From NCBI GenBank assembly GCA_013203065.1, contig JABMQV010000259.1, positions 1 to 13,962 on the forward strand: a stretch of DNA of 13,962 bases, written 5' to 3'. Shown here piece by piece: positions 1 to 7,982 of the stretch (position 1 is the first letter of the stretch; the number at the start of each line of letters is the position of its first letter). The stretch comes from Desulfobacteraceae bacterium (GTDB taxonomy: Bacteria > Desulfobacterota > DSM-4660 > Desulfatiglandales > Desulfatiglandaceae). Made by a program: the position numbers and the translations under genes. The notes beneath the pieces were generated by a model. The model was not told the DNA's origin. It saw only the letters and a list, made by a program, of their open reading frames with translations, and searched no databases.

Positions 1-441
1 GTAGGAACCCCGGTGGAACACGCAGCGGGATTTGCTTTTCCAGGCGTGCTCCCCTATCCCTTTAAGGGCCTCGCCGGGGGGCCTTGCGTAAACCCTGAAA
101 ATCGACCCGGCCCCCTTTGAAGAGCCCATGTTATAGACCTCCATTACCATTTCCGCGTCCTTGCCCTGAACGAAAAATTTACCCACATAAAGGAGAATGA
201 ATCCCTTGGGCAGGTAGTTCTCGGCCTCGCCGTTCATGTATTCAAAGATGTTCTGGCGATTGTAGACAAGAAGGGGACCCTTCTGTTCAAAGCCCCTGAG
301 TTCAAGCCCGTGAAGGAAGGGATGGTCAGCTGTTTTATTGGAACTCGCGCACTGGCAGAGGATCATTAATAACAGGACGAGCCCGGCCTTGAATCGAATC
401 AGACGAAAAAGTCCAATTTTATTCAGGATGCGGTTGTGCAT
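1..441 (-). CDS. DUF6599-like putative exported protein (C-terminus beyond window edge)
   Basis: The frame is open from an ATG at 441 down to base 1, giving the first 147 residues with no stop, so the protein continues outside the window. The N-terminus is basic (residues 1-18) and followed by a hydrophobic stretch at about 19-29 and then Cys-Ala-Ser-Ser. This is a signal peptide, possibly a lipoprotein one, although Gln before Cys31 makes a poor lipobox. The segment at about 66-81 (FEYMNGEAENYLPKGF) and the following Val-Tyr-Asn-Met-Gly-Ser-Ser-Lys-Gly-Ala-Gly run at about 102-112 resemble DUF6599 proteins, whose function is unknown. It starts 31 bp after the stop of the DUF362 fragment on the same strand, so the two were probably cotranscribed. 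No strong Shine-Dalgarno is visible. The family call is from memory of its motifs; the reading frame itself is secure. Confidence 0.72.
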   Translation of the reverse strand, partial: MHNRILNKIGLFRLIRFKAGLVLLLMILCQCASSNKTADHPFLHGLELRGFEQKGPLLVYNRQNIFEYMNGEAENYLPKGFILLYVGKFFVQGKDAEMVMEVYNMGSSKGAGSIFRVYARPPGEALKGIGEHAWKSKSRCVFHRGSY

Positions 442-472
442 GTCAGGTTTCTCGGAGAAAGCGGATCGTTTT

Positions 473-1012
473 CTAAACCATGAAAAGGCGGCCGCCGTTT
501 GGCAGGTCCGACTTTGAAAAACCGAACTCGGTAAGCATTCGACCAGCCGCTTCCATGTTTACCTCCCATCCCATCTTGCCTGCCCTAAACTGGGTCGCCA
601 CAACATAGTCCACGACCAGTGGAAGGACTCCCATGGCAATAAAGTTGGGTTGGTAATTGGGTTCTCCTCTGGGGCCGTAATCACTAGCCCACAGCCCGTC
701 CACGATGCATAGCTGCTGCCTCGGGAAGATGACCTTTCCGGTCTTTGCATCCATCGGGCCAAGGATCTGGGGCGTCTGGTTGATGGCCAGGAGGTACTCA
801 AACCCGCCCCTGCGATGCCCGGGCCCGGGATGAAACGTCCCGAAATGGTTCTTCATTGTCATGGTGAACCCGCCGAACTTGTCGCTGTGTCCCTTGCACA
901 TGGAGATGTTGACAAGGACATCCACTTCACCCTCTGCAAGCTGCTTGAGACAGTCGGACGTATCCCCGGCTTTGGGCCATGGCCAGCAAACGACATCCGA
1001 CGCTATGACCGC
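473..1012 (-). pseudogene. DUF362-family protein remnant, N-terminal part missing
   Basis: This - strand frame is open from 1012 to a TAG stop at 473-475 and encodes 179 residues. It contains the DUF362 hallmark region: an Asp-Val-Leu-Val-Asn-Ile core, then MCKGHSDKFGGFTMTMKNH and a following His-Phe-Gly-Thr-Phe. An in-frame TGA at 1013-1015 blocks extension. The alternative frames upstream reach at most about 18 codons of plausible sequence before stopping, so the roughly 100-200 residues normally preceding this motif are not there. The only internal initiation candidate with a long product is a GTG at 923-925, which would give 150 residues starting just before the motif. Known DUF362 proteins often have ferredoxin-like clusters or Tat signals; neither is visible here. 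It is most likely a 5'-truncated, decaying gene. An alternative is an assembly or sequencing break at about 1012. Confidence 0.68.
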
Positions 1013-1071
1013 TCAACGAATTCGTCGGCATCCCCCGGCCCTGGGATCGATCGACGGCTTAGTCACCTTTA

Positions 1072-1100
1072 TTGACAGGGATTACGGGTGCTGTTAACAT
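1072..1100 (+). promoter_or_regulatory. Predicted sigma-70-type promoter for the gspF operon
   Basis: A perfect -35 box TTGACA at 1072-1077 is followed, after exactly 17 bp, by TAACAT at 1095-1100. The latter matches four of six -10 consensus positions and is preceded by TGT (1092-1094), an extended -10 element. The predicted start is near 1107. It points at gspF, with about 285 nt of leader. It is the best promoter-like match I found upstream of gspF. It is a prediction from sequence only. Confidence 0.55.
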
Positions 1101-1151
1101 GATCATGTATCTCCATAACCTGACCTGGATAGACCGAATTTGGGGGATTAT

Positions 1152-1175
1152 GAATTGAGGAATTGCGGAATTGAA
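1152..1175. repeat. Tandem 8-bp repeat, three units
   Basis: Three consecutive octamers occur: GAATTGAG, GAATTGCG and GAATTGAA, sharing GAATTG with exact 8-bp spacing (1152, 1160, 1168). The first unit also pairs with CCTCAATT at 1197-1204. The block lies downstream of the predicted gspF promoter. It could be a replication-slippage product or a protein-binding array; nothing in the sequence decides between them. Confidence 0.7.
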
Positions 1176-1392
1176 AGCAGTCCCATCCATAGAACCCCTC
1201 AATTTCGAAACCTCTGAAATTCTAACTTGATTCGTCGGTGAAAATCCAGGACAGCGTGGAGCATGTTCTGCCCGTTATGAACGGATATTTGTCCATAAGG
1301 CGGCAGATCCAGAGATATGGGGCAGCATGGCTTCGAGGTTTGGCTGTCTTGCACTTGGGCCGGACAGGCCGGGGTTGGGTTCTGTTAATACC

Positions 1393-2619
1393 ATGCCAGT
1401 TTATGAATATACGGCCTTCAACAGGGCTGGAAAAAACGCCACGGGTATTATTGATGCCGACAGCGTTGTCGCGGCACGGCAGAGATTGAGGGCCACGGGT
1501 ATCTTCCCGGTCGAGGTAAAAGAGACCTCTTCAATGCCCGGAGGCAGGGCCTCGGGTCAGGCCTCTCTATCCACTCTCCTAAAACGGATCAAACCGGGAG
1601 AACTCTCTGCCACCACCCGGCAGTTGTCGATCCTTCTGGGCGCCGGGGTGACCCTTGTTGCATCTTTGGATGCGCTGATATCTCAGATTACCAACCCCCC
1701 CCTAAAAAAGATCATTGCCCAGGTCAAGGAATCGGTAAACGAGGGGAACAGCCTGGCCTTTTCTTTGTCTCAGCATCCCAGAGTATTTTCCCAGATCTAT
1801 GTCAACATGGTGCGAGCTGGCGAGGCCTCGGGCACACTTGACCTCGTTATGGAGCGTCTCGCAGAATTCAGCGAACATCAACAGGCCCTGAGAGGACGCT
1901 TTAAGGCAGCCCTGGCCTATCCCGTCTTTATGTTCTTCGTGGGGACTTTGGTCCTCTTTTTCCTGGTAGCCTTTATCGTGCCCAACATCTCTAAACTTTT
2001 CAGTGAAATGAATCAGGCCCTCCCCCTTCCCACAATCGCACTGATCGGTGTAAGCGATTTCCTCAGATCCTTCTGGTGGCTGGTCTTGCTCGCCCTGGTT
2101 TGCGCCGTCGCGGCAGCGAAGCGACTAAAAAGGACCCCAAAGGGCCAAAACATTTTTGATCTTGCCAAATTGCGTTTGCCCATTATCGGGGATATCAACA
2201 CAAAAATAGCTATGGCACGATTTGGCACGACTCTGGGCAGTCTGCTTCAAAACGGGGTGCCCCTCCTTTCCGCCCTTGAGATAGTCCGAAATGTCATAAA
2301 CAACACACTGATTGCTGATCTCCTTGACAGTGCCATGGAGGATATTCAAGCTGGTAAAGGCCTTGCAACTCCCCTTGGCCAAAGCCGCTGGGTTCCTCCC
2401 ATGGCAATACAGATGATATCCGTTGGGGAGCAGAGCGGACAGCTTGAGGGTATGCTCAATAAGATAGGAGATGTATACGAGAGAGAGGCGGAGTTACAGA
2501 TAATGGCTCTGACCTCCCTGCTGGAACCGGTCATGATACTGGCCATGGGAGTGGCGGTGGGATTTATCGTCATCTCCATACTGCTGCCCATATTTGAAAT
2601 GAACCAGATGATTCGATAG
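1393..2619 (+). CDS. gspF: T2SS inner-membrane platform protein GspF
   Basis: This polytopic membrane protein of the T2SS assembly platform contacts the secretion ATPase GspE and GspL. The 408-residue protein has the usual family length (about 400) and begins MPVYEYTAFNRAGK, the typical GspF opening. Two F domains are separated and followed by membrane segments at about 174-197, 226-242 and 377-402. The first domain includes the conserved LSILLGAGV stretch, and the second the matching LGSLLQNGVPLL. The frame also opens at an ATG at 1327 with a closely spaced GGGG, which would add 22 residues. I prefer 1393 because it gives the family N-terminus, although its own Shine-Dalgarno is weak. It is the first gene of the operon here; gspE, usually directly upstream, is not there. 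Confidence 0.95.
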   Translation: MPVYEYTAFNRAGKNATGIIDADSVVAARQRLRATGIFPVEVKETSSMPGGRASGQASLSTLLKRIKPGELSATTRQLSILLGAGVTLVASLDALISQITNPPLKKIIAQVKESVNEGNSLAFSLSQHPRVFSQIYVNMVRAGEASGTLDLVMERLAEFSEHQQALRGRFKAALAYPVFMFFVGTLVLFFLVAFIVPNISKLFSEMNQALPLPTIALIGVSDFLRSFWWLVLLALVCAVAAAKRLKRTPKGQNIFDLAKLRLPIIGDINTKIAMARFGTTLGSLLQNGVPLLSALEIVRNVINNTLIADLLDSAMEDIQAGKGLATPLGQSRWVPPMAIQMISVGEQSGQLEGMLNKIGDVYEREAELQIMALTSLLEPVMILAMGVAVGFIVISILLPIFEMNQMIR

Positions 2620-2679
2620 GGAATTATACATATTCATGAAATCGCTGACAGATTGAACCAACGAAAGGGGAAAGGGAAA

Positions 2680-3123
2680 ATGCCAAGAGATAGACTGGGC
2701 CATCACGGCTTTACCCTGATTGAGATAATGGTCGTCATTGTAATTCTGGGCATCCTTGCGGGGCTCATAATTCCGAGGATCATGGGGAGACCTGAGGAGG
2801 CCAGGCGGATGAAGGCCGTGATCCAGATGGAGGGACTGGAAACGTCACTCAGACTCTATAAGTTGGATAGCGGTTCCTATCCCTCCACCGAACAAGGCCT
2901 TCAGGCCCTTGTGGAAGCGCCGACAGCGGGAGAACTTCCCAGGGCCTGGAGAAAGGGGGGGTATTTGGAAAAAGGAAAGGTCCCCAAGGATCCTTGGGGA
3001 AATGAGTACGTATATCTTTCACCCGGGCTTCACTGGGATTACGATCTGATCTCCTACGGTCCCGATGGAGAACCGGGAGGAGAGGGCAAGAACGAAGATA
3101 TCAACAGCTGGGAACTGGAATAA
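2680..3123 (+). CDS. gspG: T2SS major pseudopilin GspG
   Basis: This is the main subunit of the periplasmic pseudopilus, processed by the prepilin peptidase. The 147-residue precursor has a 10-residue leader ending in Gly (MPRDRLGHHG) cut before FTLIEIMVV, with Glu at mature position 5 and a hydrophobic N-terminal helix. After it come the family landmarks: a Leu-Asp-Ser-Gly-Ser-Tyr-Pro-Ser-Thr-Glu-Gln-Gly stretch, DPWGNEY, and an acidic, Gly-rich SYGPDGEPGGEGKNEDINSW end that matches the calcium-binding C-terminal loop of GspG. I chose the ATG at 2680 over an upstream TTG (2653) because GGGG at 2667-2670 gives a good Shine-Dalgarno spacing and the leader length then fits. A run of seven G (2955-2961) lies inside the gene. 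Confidence 0.96.
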   Translation: MPRDRLGHHGFTLIEIMVVIVILGILAGLIIPRIMGRPEEARRMKAVIQMEGLETSLRLYKLDSGSYPSTEQGLQALVEAPTAGELPRAWRKGGYLEKGKVPKDPWGNEYVYLSPGLHWDYDLISYGPDGEPGGEGKNEDINSWELE

Positions 3124-3165
3124 TCCGGGCCGACCCAGGGGCGTTACTTTTTTTGGTGAAAACTT

Positions 3166-3708
3166 GTGACAGTGTTTGAGTGCAAATCAACCTGTAAAAG
3201 ACCAAGAAATTCGACTGAGGGCTACACCCTCATAGAACTCGCCGTTGTGATCTCACTGATTGGCCTTATGGCCCTGTTGGCCGTTCCCCGGTTTCGTTAT
3301 TCCATCCTGACTGATGATCTGAAGAGCAGTACCCGCAAGATCATTGGCCTGGTCAAGAATCTCAGAAACGAGGCGGTCCGAACCCAAAACCCCCACTATC
3401 TCCATCTGGATCTTGAAACAAATCGGTTCTGGGCCGATTCCACCGCCATGACCCAAGAAGAACGGGTGCTTGCCAGAGAAAAGGCGGCCGATCTTCCCAA
3501 GGGAGTTCGCCTTTTGGATGTATGGCTCAAGGGAAAGGGGAAAAAGACAGACGGGACGGCCTACATCCTTTTTACGAGGAAAGGGTATGTGCCGCAATCG
3601 GCCATCCACCTGGGCTCGGAAGACGGAAGGAGGTTTACCCTGGTACTGAGTCCCTTTCTTCAGAAGGTTAAGGTTGTGGATGACTATATAGATTTTGAGG
3701 ACGCCTAA
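3166..3708 (+). CDS. gspH: T2SS minor pseudopilin GspH
   Basis: This is a minor pseudopilin placed between gspG and gspI. The 180-residue precursor has a 19-residue leader ending Ser-Thr-Glu-Gly, followed by YTLIELAVVISLIGLMALL, a type IV prepilin cleavage site with Glu5 and a hydrophobic helix. The first mature residue is Tyr rather than the usual Phe. The rest (about 45-180) has the weakly conserved beta-rich globular region expected of GspH and ends in a hydrophobic-acidic tail. The start is a GTG at 3166 with GGTGA (3155-3159) just upstream. The gap from gspG is 42 bp. The letter H is assigned from position and domain type, so FimT/GspH family is the safer description. Confidence 0.9.
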   Translation: MTVFECKSTCKRPRNSTEGYTLIELAVVISLIGLMALLAVPRFRYSILTDDLKSSTRKIIGLVKNLRNEAVRTQNPHYLHLDLETNRFWADSTAMTQEERVLAREKAADLPKGVRLLDVWLKGKGKKTDGTAYILFTRKGYVPQSAIHLGSEDGRRFTLVLSPFLQKVKVVDDYIDFEDA

Positions 3709-3729
3709 GGGAAGAGATAGACCTGGATC

Positions 3730-4146
3730 ATGAAATCCGTGACCCACCAAGATAGATATGGCCTCAGCGGTTTTACGCTCCTGGAGGTGATGGTGGCCGT
3801 GGCCATCATTGCAATCGCCTTTACAGCCGTTCTGGGATCACAGTCTCAGAGTGTATCGCTGGCAGGTGAGTCAAAATTCAATACCATGGCCCCCCTTCTG
3901 GCCCAGCGCAAAATGGCACAGCTTGAGTCAGAAAAATCGGGAGCGCTGACCTCTGACTCGGGTGACTTCGGAGAGGACTTTCCAGGCTACACATGGCAAA
4001 CCCAGGTGCGAGACGTTGAGTTTGAAGGTCTCGGGGGGGGAGCATTCGACTATCTCAAACGGGTCGATGTGAGAGTTACCTGGGGAGAAGACGAACGCTA
4101 TCAATACCGCCTCAGGTTATACAGGTTCTTCCCAAAGACGTCGTAA
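3730..4146 (+). CDS. gspI: T2SS minor pseudopilin GspI
   Basis: This small minor pseudopilin (138 residues) is expected to form the pseudopilus tip with GspJ and GspK. A 14-residue leader ends Leu-Ser-Gly before FTLLEVMVAVAIIAIAFTAV, the prepilin peptidase site with Glu5. The following stretch with LAQRKMAQLESEK and the Pro-Gly-Tyr-Thr-Trp-Gln-Thr-Gln-Val segment is typical of GspI. The ATG at 3730 lies 21 bp after the gspH stop. The AAGGGAAGAG stretch overlapping that stop is the likely ribosome-binding site, though rather distant. Near the 3' end is a run of eight G (4033-4040) coding for Gly-Gly-Gly; a length change there would frameshift the last 35 or so residues. Confidence 0.93.
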   Translation: MKSVTHQDRYGLSGFTLLEVMVAVAIIAIAFTAVLGSQSQSVSLAGESKFNTMAPLLAQRKMAQLESEKSGALTSDSGDFGEDFPGYTWQTQVRDVEFEGLGGGAFDYLKRVDVRVTWGEDERYQYRLRLYRFFPKTS

Positions 4147-4251
4147 CTTGACCTCACATTAAGCCACAACCTACTAAAGCGGGTGGATTTGTTGTATGTC
4201 TCAAAGTCATTTGATTTGAACCGCAGAACTCAGAATCCAAAACTCGTTAGC

Positions 4252-4992
4252 ATGCTTCGTCTGAAAGGCAAGGTTTCAAACCTGGTGAACGGAAAAATAG
4301 ATACCAACGGCTTTACCCTGGTGGAGGTCCTGATAGCTGTTTTTATTTTTGCCATCATCCTCTCAACCATATTCACCACCTATACCGGGGCCTTCAGGAT
4401 TATGGACCAGACCGAGGCCCAGACAGATATCTACGCCATGGCCCGTACCACCTTGGAGAGAATGATAGAGGATCTGGAATCGGTTTATGTTATCCCCGGT
4501 GTAAATAACAAAAAAACCACTGCAGACACCCAGGGGGCAGATCTTTTTGTTGGTGAGGAAAAGGAGATAAACGGCAGGACCTTTGATAGCCTCCGGTTTT
4601 TATCCATGGCCCACCTTAGCTTTAGCGATACAGAGGTAGACCCGGGGGCCACCAGGATATCCTACTACGCCGTTAAAAATGACCGGGAAACTGGCGCTAC
4701 CCTTTTCAGGTCAGACACCCCGGAATTTGATGAAGCACCGGAAGAAGGGTCCGGCGGCCTCCCTCTTTGTGAAGGGCTCTCCTCGGTCGATTTTACTTAC
4801 TACAGTAGCGATGGTGAGGCCCACGAGAGGTGGGATTCAACGAGTGAGAAATTTTCGGGGAACCTGCCGGTGATGGTTTTTGTCTCGCTGGAATTCGTGA
4901 ACAAGGCCGACCCTGGATCACCCATCAGATTCAGCACCGGCGTCTCACTCCCTATTGCCGGGGAAATGCATGAAAAAGCTCCTCAAAGATAA
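4252..4992 (+). CDS. gspJ: T2SS minor pseudopilin GspJ
   Basis: This minor pseudopilin belongs to the I-J-K tip complex. The prepilin motif Thr-Asn-Gly, then FTLVEVLIAVFIFAIILSTI, is clear, with Glu5 present. The mature part continues with TYTGAFRIMDQTEAQ and an ARTTLERMIEDL helix, as in GspJ. The start is uncertain. The frame is open back to a GTG at 4183 (44-residue leader). The ATG at 4252 gives a 20-residue leader and a 246-residue protein but has no Shine-Dalgarno. A GTG at 4285 gives a 9-residue leader and has AAGG-CAAGG 11-20 nt upstream. I list the ATG as a compromise. The end overlaps gspK by 23 bp, a sign of translational coupling. Confidence 0.9.
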   Translation: MLRLKGKVSNLVNGKIDTNGFTLVEVLIAVFIFAIILSTIFTTYTGAFRIMDQTEAQTDIYAMARTTLERMIEDLESVYVIPGVNNKKTTADTQGADLFVGEEKEINGRTFDSLRFLSMAHLSFSDTEVDPGATRISYYAVKNDRETGATLFRSDTPEFDEAPEEGSGGLPLCEGLSSVDFTYYSSDGEAHERWDSTSEKFSGNLPVMVFVSLEFVNKADPGSPIRFSTGVSLPIAGEMHEKAPQR

Positions 4993-5947
4993 TCGGGGCT
5001 TTGCCCTGATTCTAACGATCCTTGTGGTCAGTCTGATCGTTGTGTTTACCCTTCAGTTCAATTTTTCCATGCGTTCTGATCTTTATTCCGCCACAAACCT
5101 CAGAGACGGTATCAGTCTGGCAACCATTGCAAGGTCCGGATTCAACTTCGCCCTCGCTTCCCTCACGGATGACGCCGCAGCAACCGATTTCGACGCCCTC
5201 CATGAGCCCTGGGCCTATTCAAAGGCCCTGTCGTCCCATTCTGCCTCCTTGTTTGAGCAGGGTCAGTTTGAGCTTGAGATCATCGATCTCACAGGAAAGA
5301 TTCAGATTAACCAGTTGGTTGATAAAAAGGGCGGCTTTAATAATAAACAACGGGATCTCCTGAGCAGGTTCCTGAACTCGGAACCATTCGACCTTGACCC
5401 GGAAAGGATCGACAATCTCCTGGATGCCATAAAGGACTGGATCGACCCGGACCATGAGGTCACCCGATTTGGCGCAGAGAACGGATATTATCAGGGCCTG
5501 GAAAGACCCTACCGGTGTAAGAACGGGCCCTTAGAGCTGCTTGAGCAACTCCTGCTTGTAAGGGGAATGACCCGGGAACTCTTCTACGGCACAAAGGAGA
5601 AGCCCGGGCTATCAAGCTACTTGACTGTCCACGGTGATGGAAAGATCAATATCAATACGGCCGATCCCCTGGTATTGAAATCCCTCTTCCCCGGAATAGA
5701 CGAAGAGGAGGTGGAGAGTATGCTTGACTATCGCCTGGACAAAAAGAATAATCTAAAAGATCCGGGATGGTACAAGAAGGTGCATGGGATGAGCCATGTA
5801 ACCATTGACCCGGGCCTTGTTACCACCACAAGCAACTATTTCGAGATCAGGTCGCAGGGCTTGGAGGGAGAAATGAAAAAGACCCTGACCGCAACGGTCA
5901 TGAGGAATAAAGAGGCCCTGAGAATTCTGTCATGGAAGGTTGAGTAA
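4970..5947 (+). CDS. gspK: T2SS minor pseudopilin GspK
   Basis: This is the large minor pseudopilin that caps the pseudopilus tip. The 325-residue protein starts MKKLLKDNRG, cut before FALILTILVVSLIVVFTLQF. Mature position 5 is Leu instead of Glu, which is normal for GspK and fits its tip position. The large globular insert follows (about 95-220), including an alpha-helical stretch around the Asp-Trp-Ile-Asp-Pro-Asp motif. The C-terminal third has the KININTADPLVL helix-hairpin-helix-like segment typical of this family. The ATG at 4970 lies inside the end of gspJ with GGGG at 4960-4963 well spaced. An upstream TTG at 4955 would add five residues. The stop TAA shares its last base with the ATG of gspL. 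Confidence 0.94.
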   Translation: MKKLLKDNRGFALILTILVVSLIVVFTLQFNFSMRSDLYSATNLRDGISLATIARSGFNFALASLTDDAAATDFDALHEPWAYSKALSSHSASLFEQGQFELEIIDLTGKIQINQLVDKKGGFNNKQRDLLSRFLNSEPFDLDPERIDNLLDAIKDWIDPDHEVTRFGAENGYYQGLERPYRCKNGPLELLEQLLLVRGMTRELFYGTKEKPGLSSYLTVHGDGKININTADPLVLKSLFPGIDEEEVESMLDYRLDKKNNLKDPGWYKKVHGMSHVTIDPGLVTTTSNYFEIRSQGLEGEMKKTLTATVMRNKEALRILSWKVE

Positions 5948-7440
5948 TGCCAAGAAAAACACTCGGCCTTGACATCAATGAAGATTCCATCACAGCGGTC
6001 CAGGTCCTCAGCGGACTAAAGGCGTATCAGATTACAGCCTGCGCCCATGAAGTGATGGAAGACGATGGGGAGTTGGATGATGCCCTGAAAAGGATCTTTG
6101 ATGGGAGGGACCTCAAGAGCGACACCTGTGTCATGTCGATCCCCGCAAGACAGGCCTTCTATCGAAACCTCCAGATGCCCTTTAAGGATCCGCGGAAAAT
6201 ACGGAAGACGATTCCGTACGAAATCGATAGTCTGATCCCCTTCCCCATCGAAGAGGTAATCGTTGACTTTTCCATCATAGATCGATCTGACCAGGCGGAC
6301 ATCCTGGCGGTTTCCCTGAAAAAGGCCGTTATTTCCGAATATCTGACGAAGCTTCAGTCGATCGGACTCAACCCGGAGATCCTGGATATCAGATGCCTGC
6401 CTCTGGTCTCCTGGCTCCTAACCTGTGAAGGAGTTCCTGACCATGGCATCCTCTTGGACATCTGCCAAAAGAGGAGTACCATGGTCCTCTACCTGAAAAG
6501 ACGCATTGCCCTCATTCGAACCTTCGCCATCAACTGGGGCCACGTTGCTGTCCCGCCTGCTCCTGAAAGGACCAGGGAGGAGATCGCGCCCGGCCTTGAG
6601 TCTCTGTGCAAGATGGTTCGTAACACCATTTATGCCTTCGGGCAAAAAAACCATCCGGTTATTTCTCCAGAAAAAATCTTCTTCACCGGCACGGGTGCAC
6701 GCCAGCCCAAAACAGGCCCCTTGGTGAGCAAATTCCTTGATCTCCCGTCTGAGCGGATTAATCTGGTTGAGGACAAACGGATAAGGATGAATGGAGATGT
6801 GGCACGATCCTGGAATGCCCCCCTAATGGACAGCGCTCTTTCACTCGCACTTAGGGACTCCAAACGCGCCCAAGGATTTAATTTCAGAAGGGGTGAGTTT
6901 GAGGTAAAAGGAAAATATGGTGGGATCAAAAAGCAACTCCGAAAAGGGGGCATCTTTATGGTGCTCATTCTGGTCTTTTTGGCTGTCAATCTGGGCATCG
7001 ATTACTATTTCATGGACAAGAGATACAGGAGCCTGGACCAGGAGATCGAGGGGGTATTCAAACAGACCTTTCCTGATGTAAAGAGAATCGTAGACCCCTT
7101 GGCCCAGATGAAGATAAAGGTCAATCAGGTCAAGGGGCCGGCAGGAACCTATCCCGGGATAGACGGCGGAAGGAACGTCCTTGACCTGCTGAAGGATATC
7201 TCCAAACGGATCCCAAAATCTGTGGATATCCGAATCACTCGGATGATAATTGACCCGGAGATGGTGAGGATGAGCGGAAGGACCTCCACCTTCAACGCAG
7301 TCGAAAATATCAAGAACAGCCTGAAGTCCTCAGCATTTTTTGACCAGGTCACAATCAGTTCCGCAAACCTCGACCGGAAAGGCAAGAAGGTCCAGTTTGA
7401 GATAAAGCTGAAACGGATTTGGCAGAGGTCTGGATTATGA
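5947..7440 (+). CDS. gspL: T2SS assembly platform protein GspL (PilM-like plus PilN-like)
   Basis: GspL anchors the GspE ATPase at the inner membrane. This 497-residue form reads as PilM joined to PilN. An actin-like cytoplasmic domain covers about 3-320; it opens with LGLDINEDSITAVQV and contains a PYEIDSLIPFPIEEV stretch characteristic of PilM. One membrane helix lies at about 335-357 (IFMVLILVFLAVNLGIDYY). A periplasmic ferredoxin-like domain at about 398-490 has the PilN pattern, including SGRTSTFNAVENIKNSL. The ATG overlaps the gspK stop by one base, and the gene ends ATGA, overlapping the gspM start. This coupling suggests matched production of K, L and M. The call is sure at the level of GspL/PilMN. 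Confidence 0.93.
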   Translation: MPRKTLGLDINEDSITAVQVLSGLKAYQITACAHEVMEDDGELDDALKRIFDGRDLKSDTCVMSIPARQAFYRNLQMPFKDPRKIRKTIPYEIDSLIPFPIEEVIVDFSIIDRSDQADILAVSLKKAVISEYLTKLQSIGLNPEILDIRCLPLVSWLLTCEGVPDHGILLDICQKRSTMVLYLKRRIALIRTFAINWGHVAVPPAPERTREEIAPGLESLCKMVRNTIYAFGQKNHPVISPEKIFFTGTGARQPKTGPLVSKFLDLPSERINLVEDKRIRMNGDVARSWNAPLMDSALSLALRDSKRAQGFNFRRGEFEVKGKYGGIKKQLRKGGIFMVLILVFLAVNLGIDYYFMDKRYRSLDQEIEGVFKQTFPDVKRIVDPLAQMKIKVNQVKGPAGTYPGIDGGRNVLDLLKDISKRIPKSVDIRITRMIIDPEMVRMSGRTSTFNAVENIKNSLKSSAFFDQVTISSANLDRKGKKVQFEIKLKRIWQRSGL

Positions 7441-7958
7441 AGCTTGGGAAAAGAGAGAGATATCTTGTAATCCTGGCTGGTTCCTGTCTGGTGGTGTTCC
7501 TTCTCTTTCAGTTCCTCTTTTTTCCCTTTTTTGAAAAACGCCAGCGGATGAAACAAGGGCTTCAGGCCAAACAAGAGGCGCTAAAAGAGATCGTGCTTCT
7601 GAGCGCCAAGTATCGGTCATACAAGACCGGCTCCCGGGGTCTGCAAAACATCCTTACCGGGCGCAAGGCCGGATTTACCCTCTTTTCTTTTCTTGAAAGG
7701 GAGGCCGGGGAGGCCCTGGTCAAGGGTCATATCAAGTATATGAGACCCTCCGTGTTAAAAGGAACAGGTCCCTACGAGGAATCAATGGTCGAGATGAAAC
7801 TGGAGGGAATCTCCCTTGGGCAACTCGTTGATTACATTTACCGTATCGAGTCACCGCAGGATGTTGTGGGGATCAAAAGGATTTCAATCAAAGAAAACAA
7901 GAGCGACACCGGTTACCTGGATGCCATCTTACAGGTGTTGACCCTCAGGCGAACATAA
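7437..7958 (+). CDS. gspM: T2SS assembly platform protein GspM (PilO-like)
   Basis: This bitopic inner-membrane protein pairs with GspL. The 173-residue protein has a short basic N-terminus (MKLGKRERY), one membrane helix at about 9-32, a charged region likely to be coiled coil at about 33-60, and a small periplasmic ferredoxin-like domain at about 75-172 in which the Val-Glu-Met-Lys-Leu-Glu-Gly-Ile and VDYIYRIES segments match GspM/PilO. The start ATG overlaps the gspL stop (ATGA) and has AGAGG about 8 nt upstream. A longer form from a TTG at 7419 is unlikely. Size and place directly after gspL support the call. Confidence 0.9.
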   Translation: MKLGKRERYLVILAGSCLVVFLLFQFLFFPFFEKRQRMKQGLQAKQEALKEIVLLSAKYRSYKTGSRGLQNILTGRKAGFTLFSFLEREAGEALVKGHIKYMRPSVLKGTGPYEESMVEMKLEGISLGQLVDYIYRIESPQDVVGIKRISIKENKSDTGYLDAILQVLTLRRT

Positions 7959-7982
7959 GGATCAAGGGGCAGGGTTTTGGTC

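Larger units (their letters stand above)
1013..1392. other. Gene-free region between the DUF362 remnant and gspF
   Basis: These 380 bases hold no convincing gene in any frame. The short + strand frames here lack family resemblance and a sensible start. The region contains a sigma-70-like promoter at 1072-1100, a three-unit 8-bp tandem repeat at 1152-1175, an 8-bp inverted repeat (1153-1160 with 1197-1204), and a small hairpin (AATTTC 1201-1206 with GAAATT 1216-1221). If the promoter is right, all of these repeats lie in the gspF leader, which would be about 285 nt long. Confidence 0.7.

Noticed and set aside
1238..1489. 83-codon + strand frame before gspF
   Set aside because: It overlaps the gspF start in another frame and has no family resemblance or credible ribosome-binding site.
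3253..3750. 165-codon open frame on the - strand
   Set aside because: It is antisense to gspH, whose prepilin motif and position are convincing; the - strand product is composition-driven.
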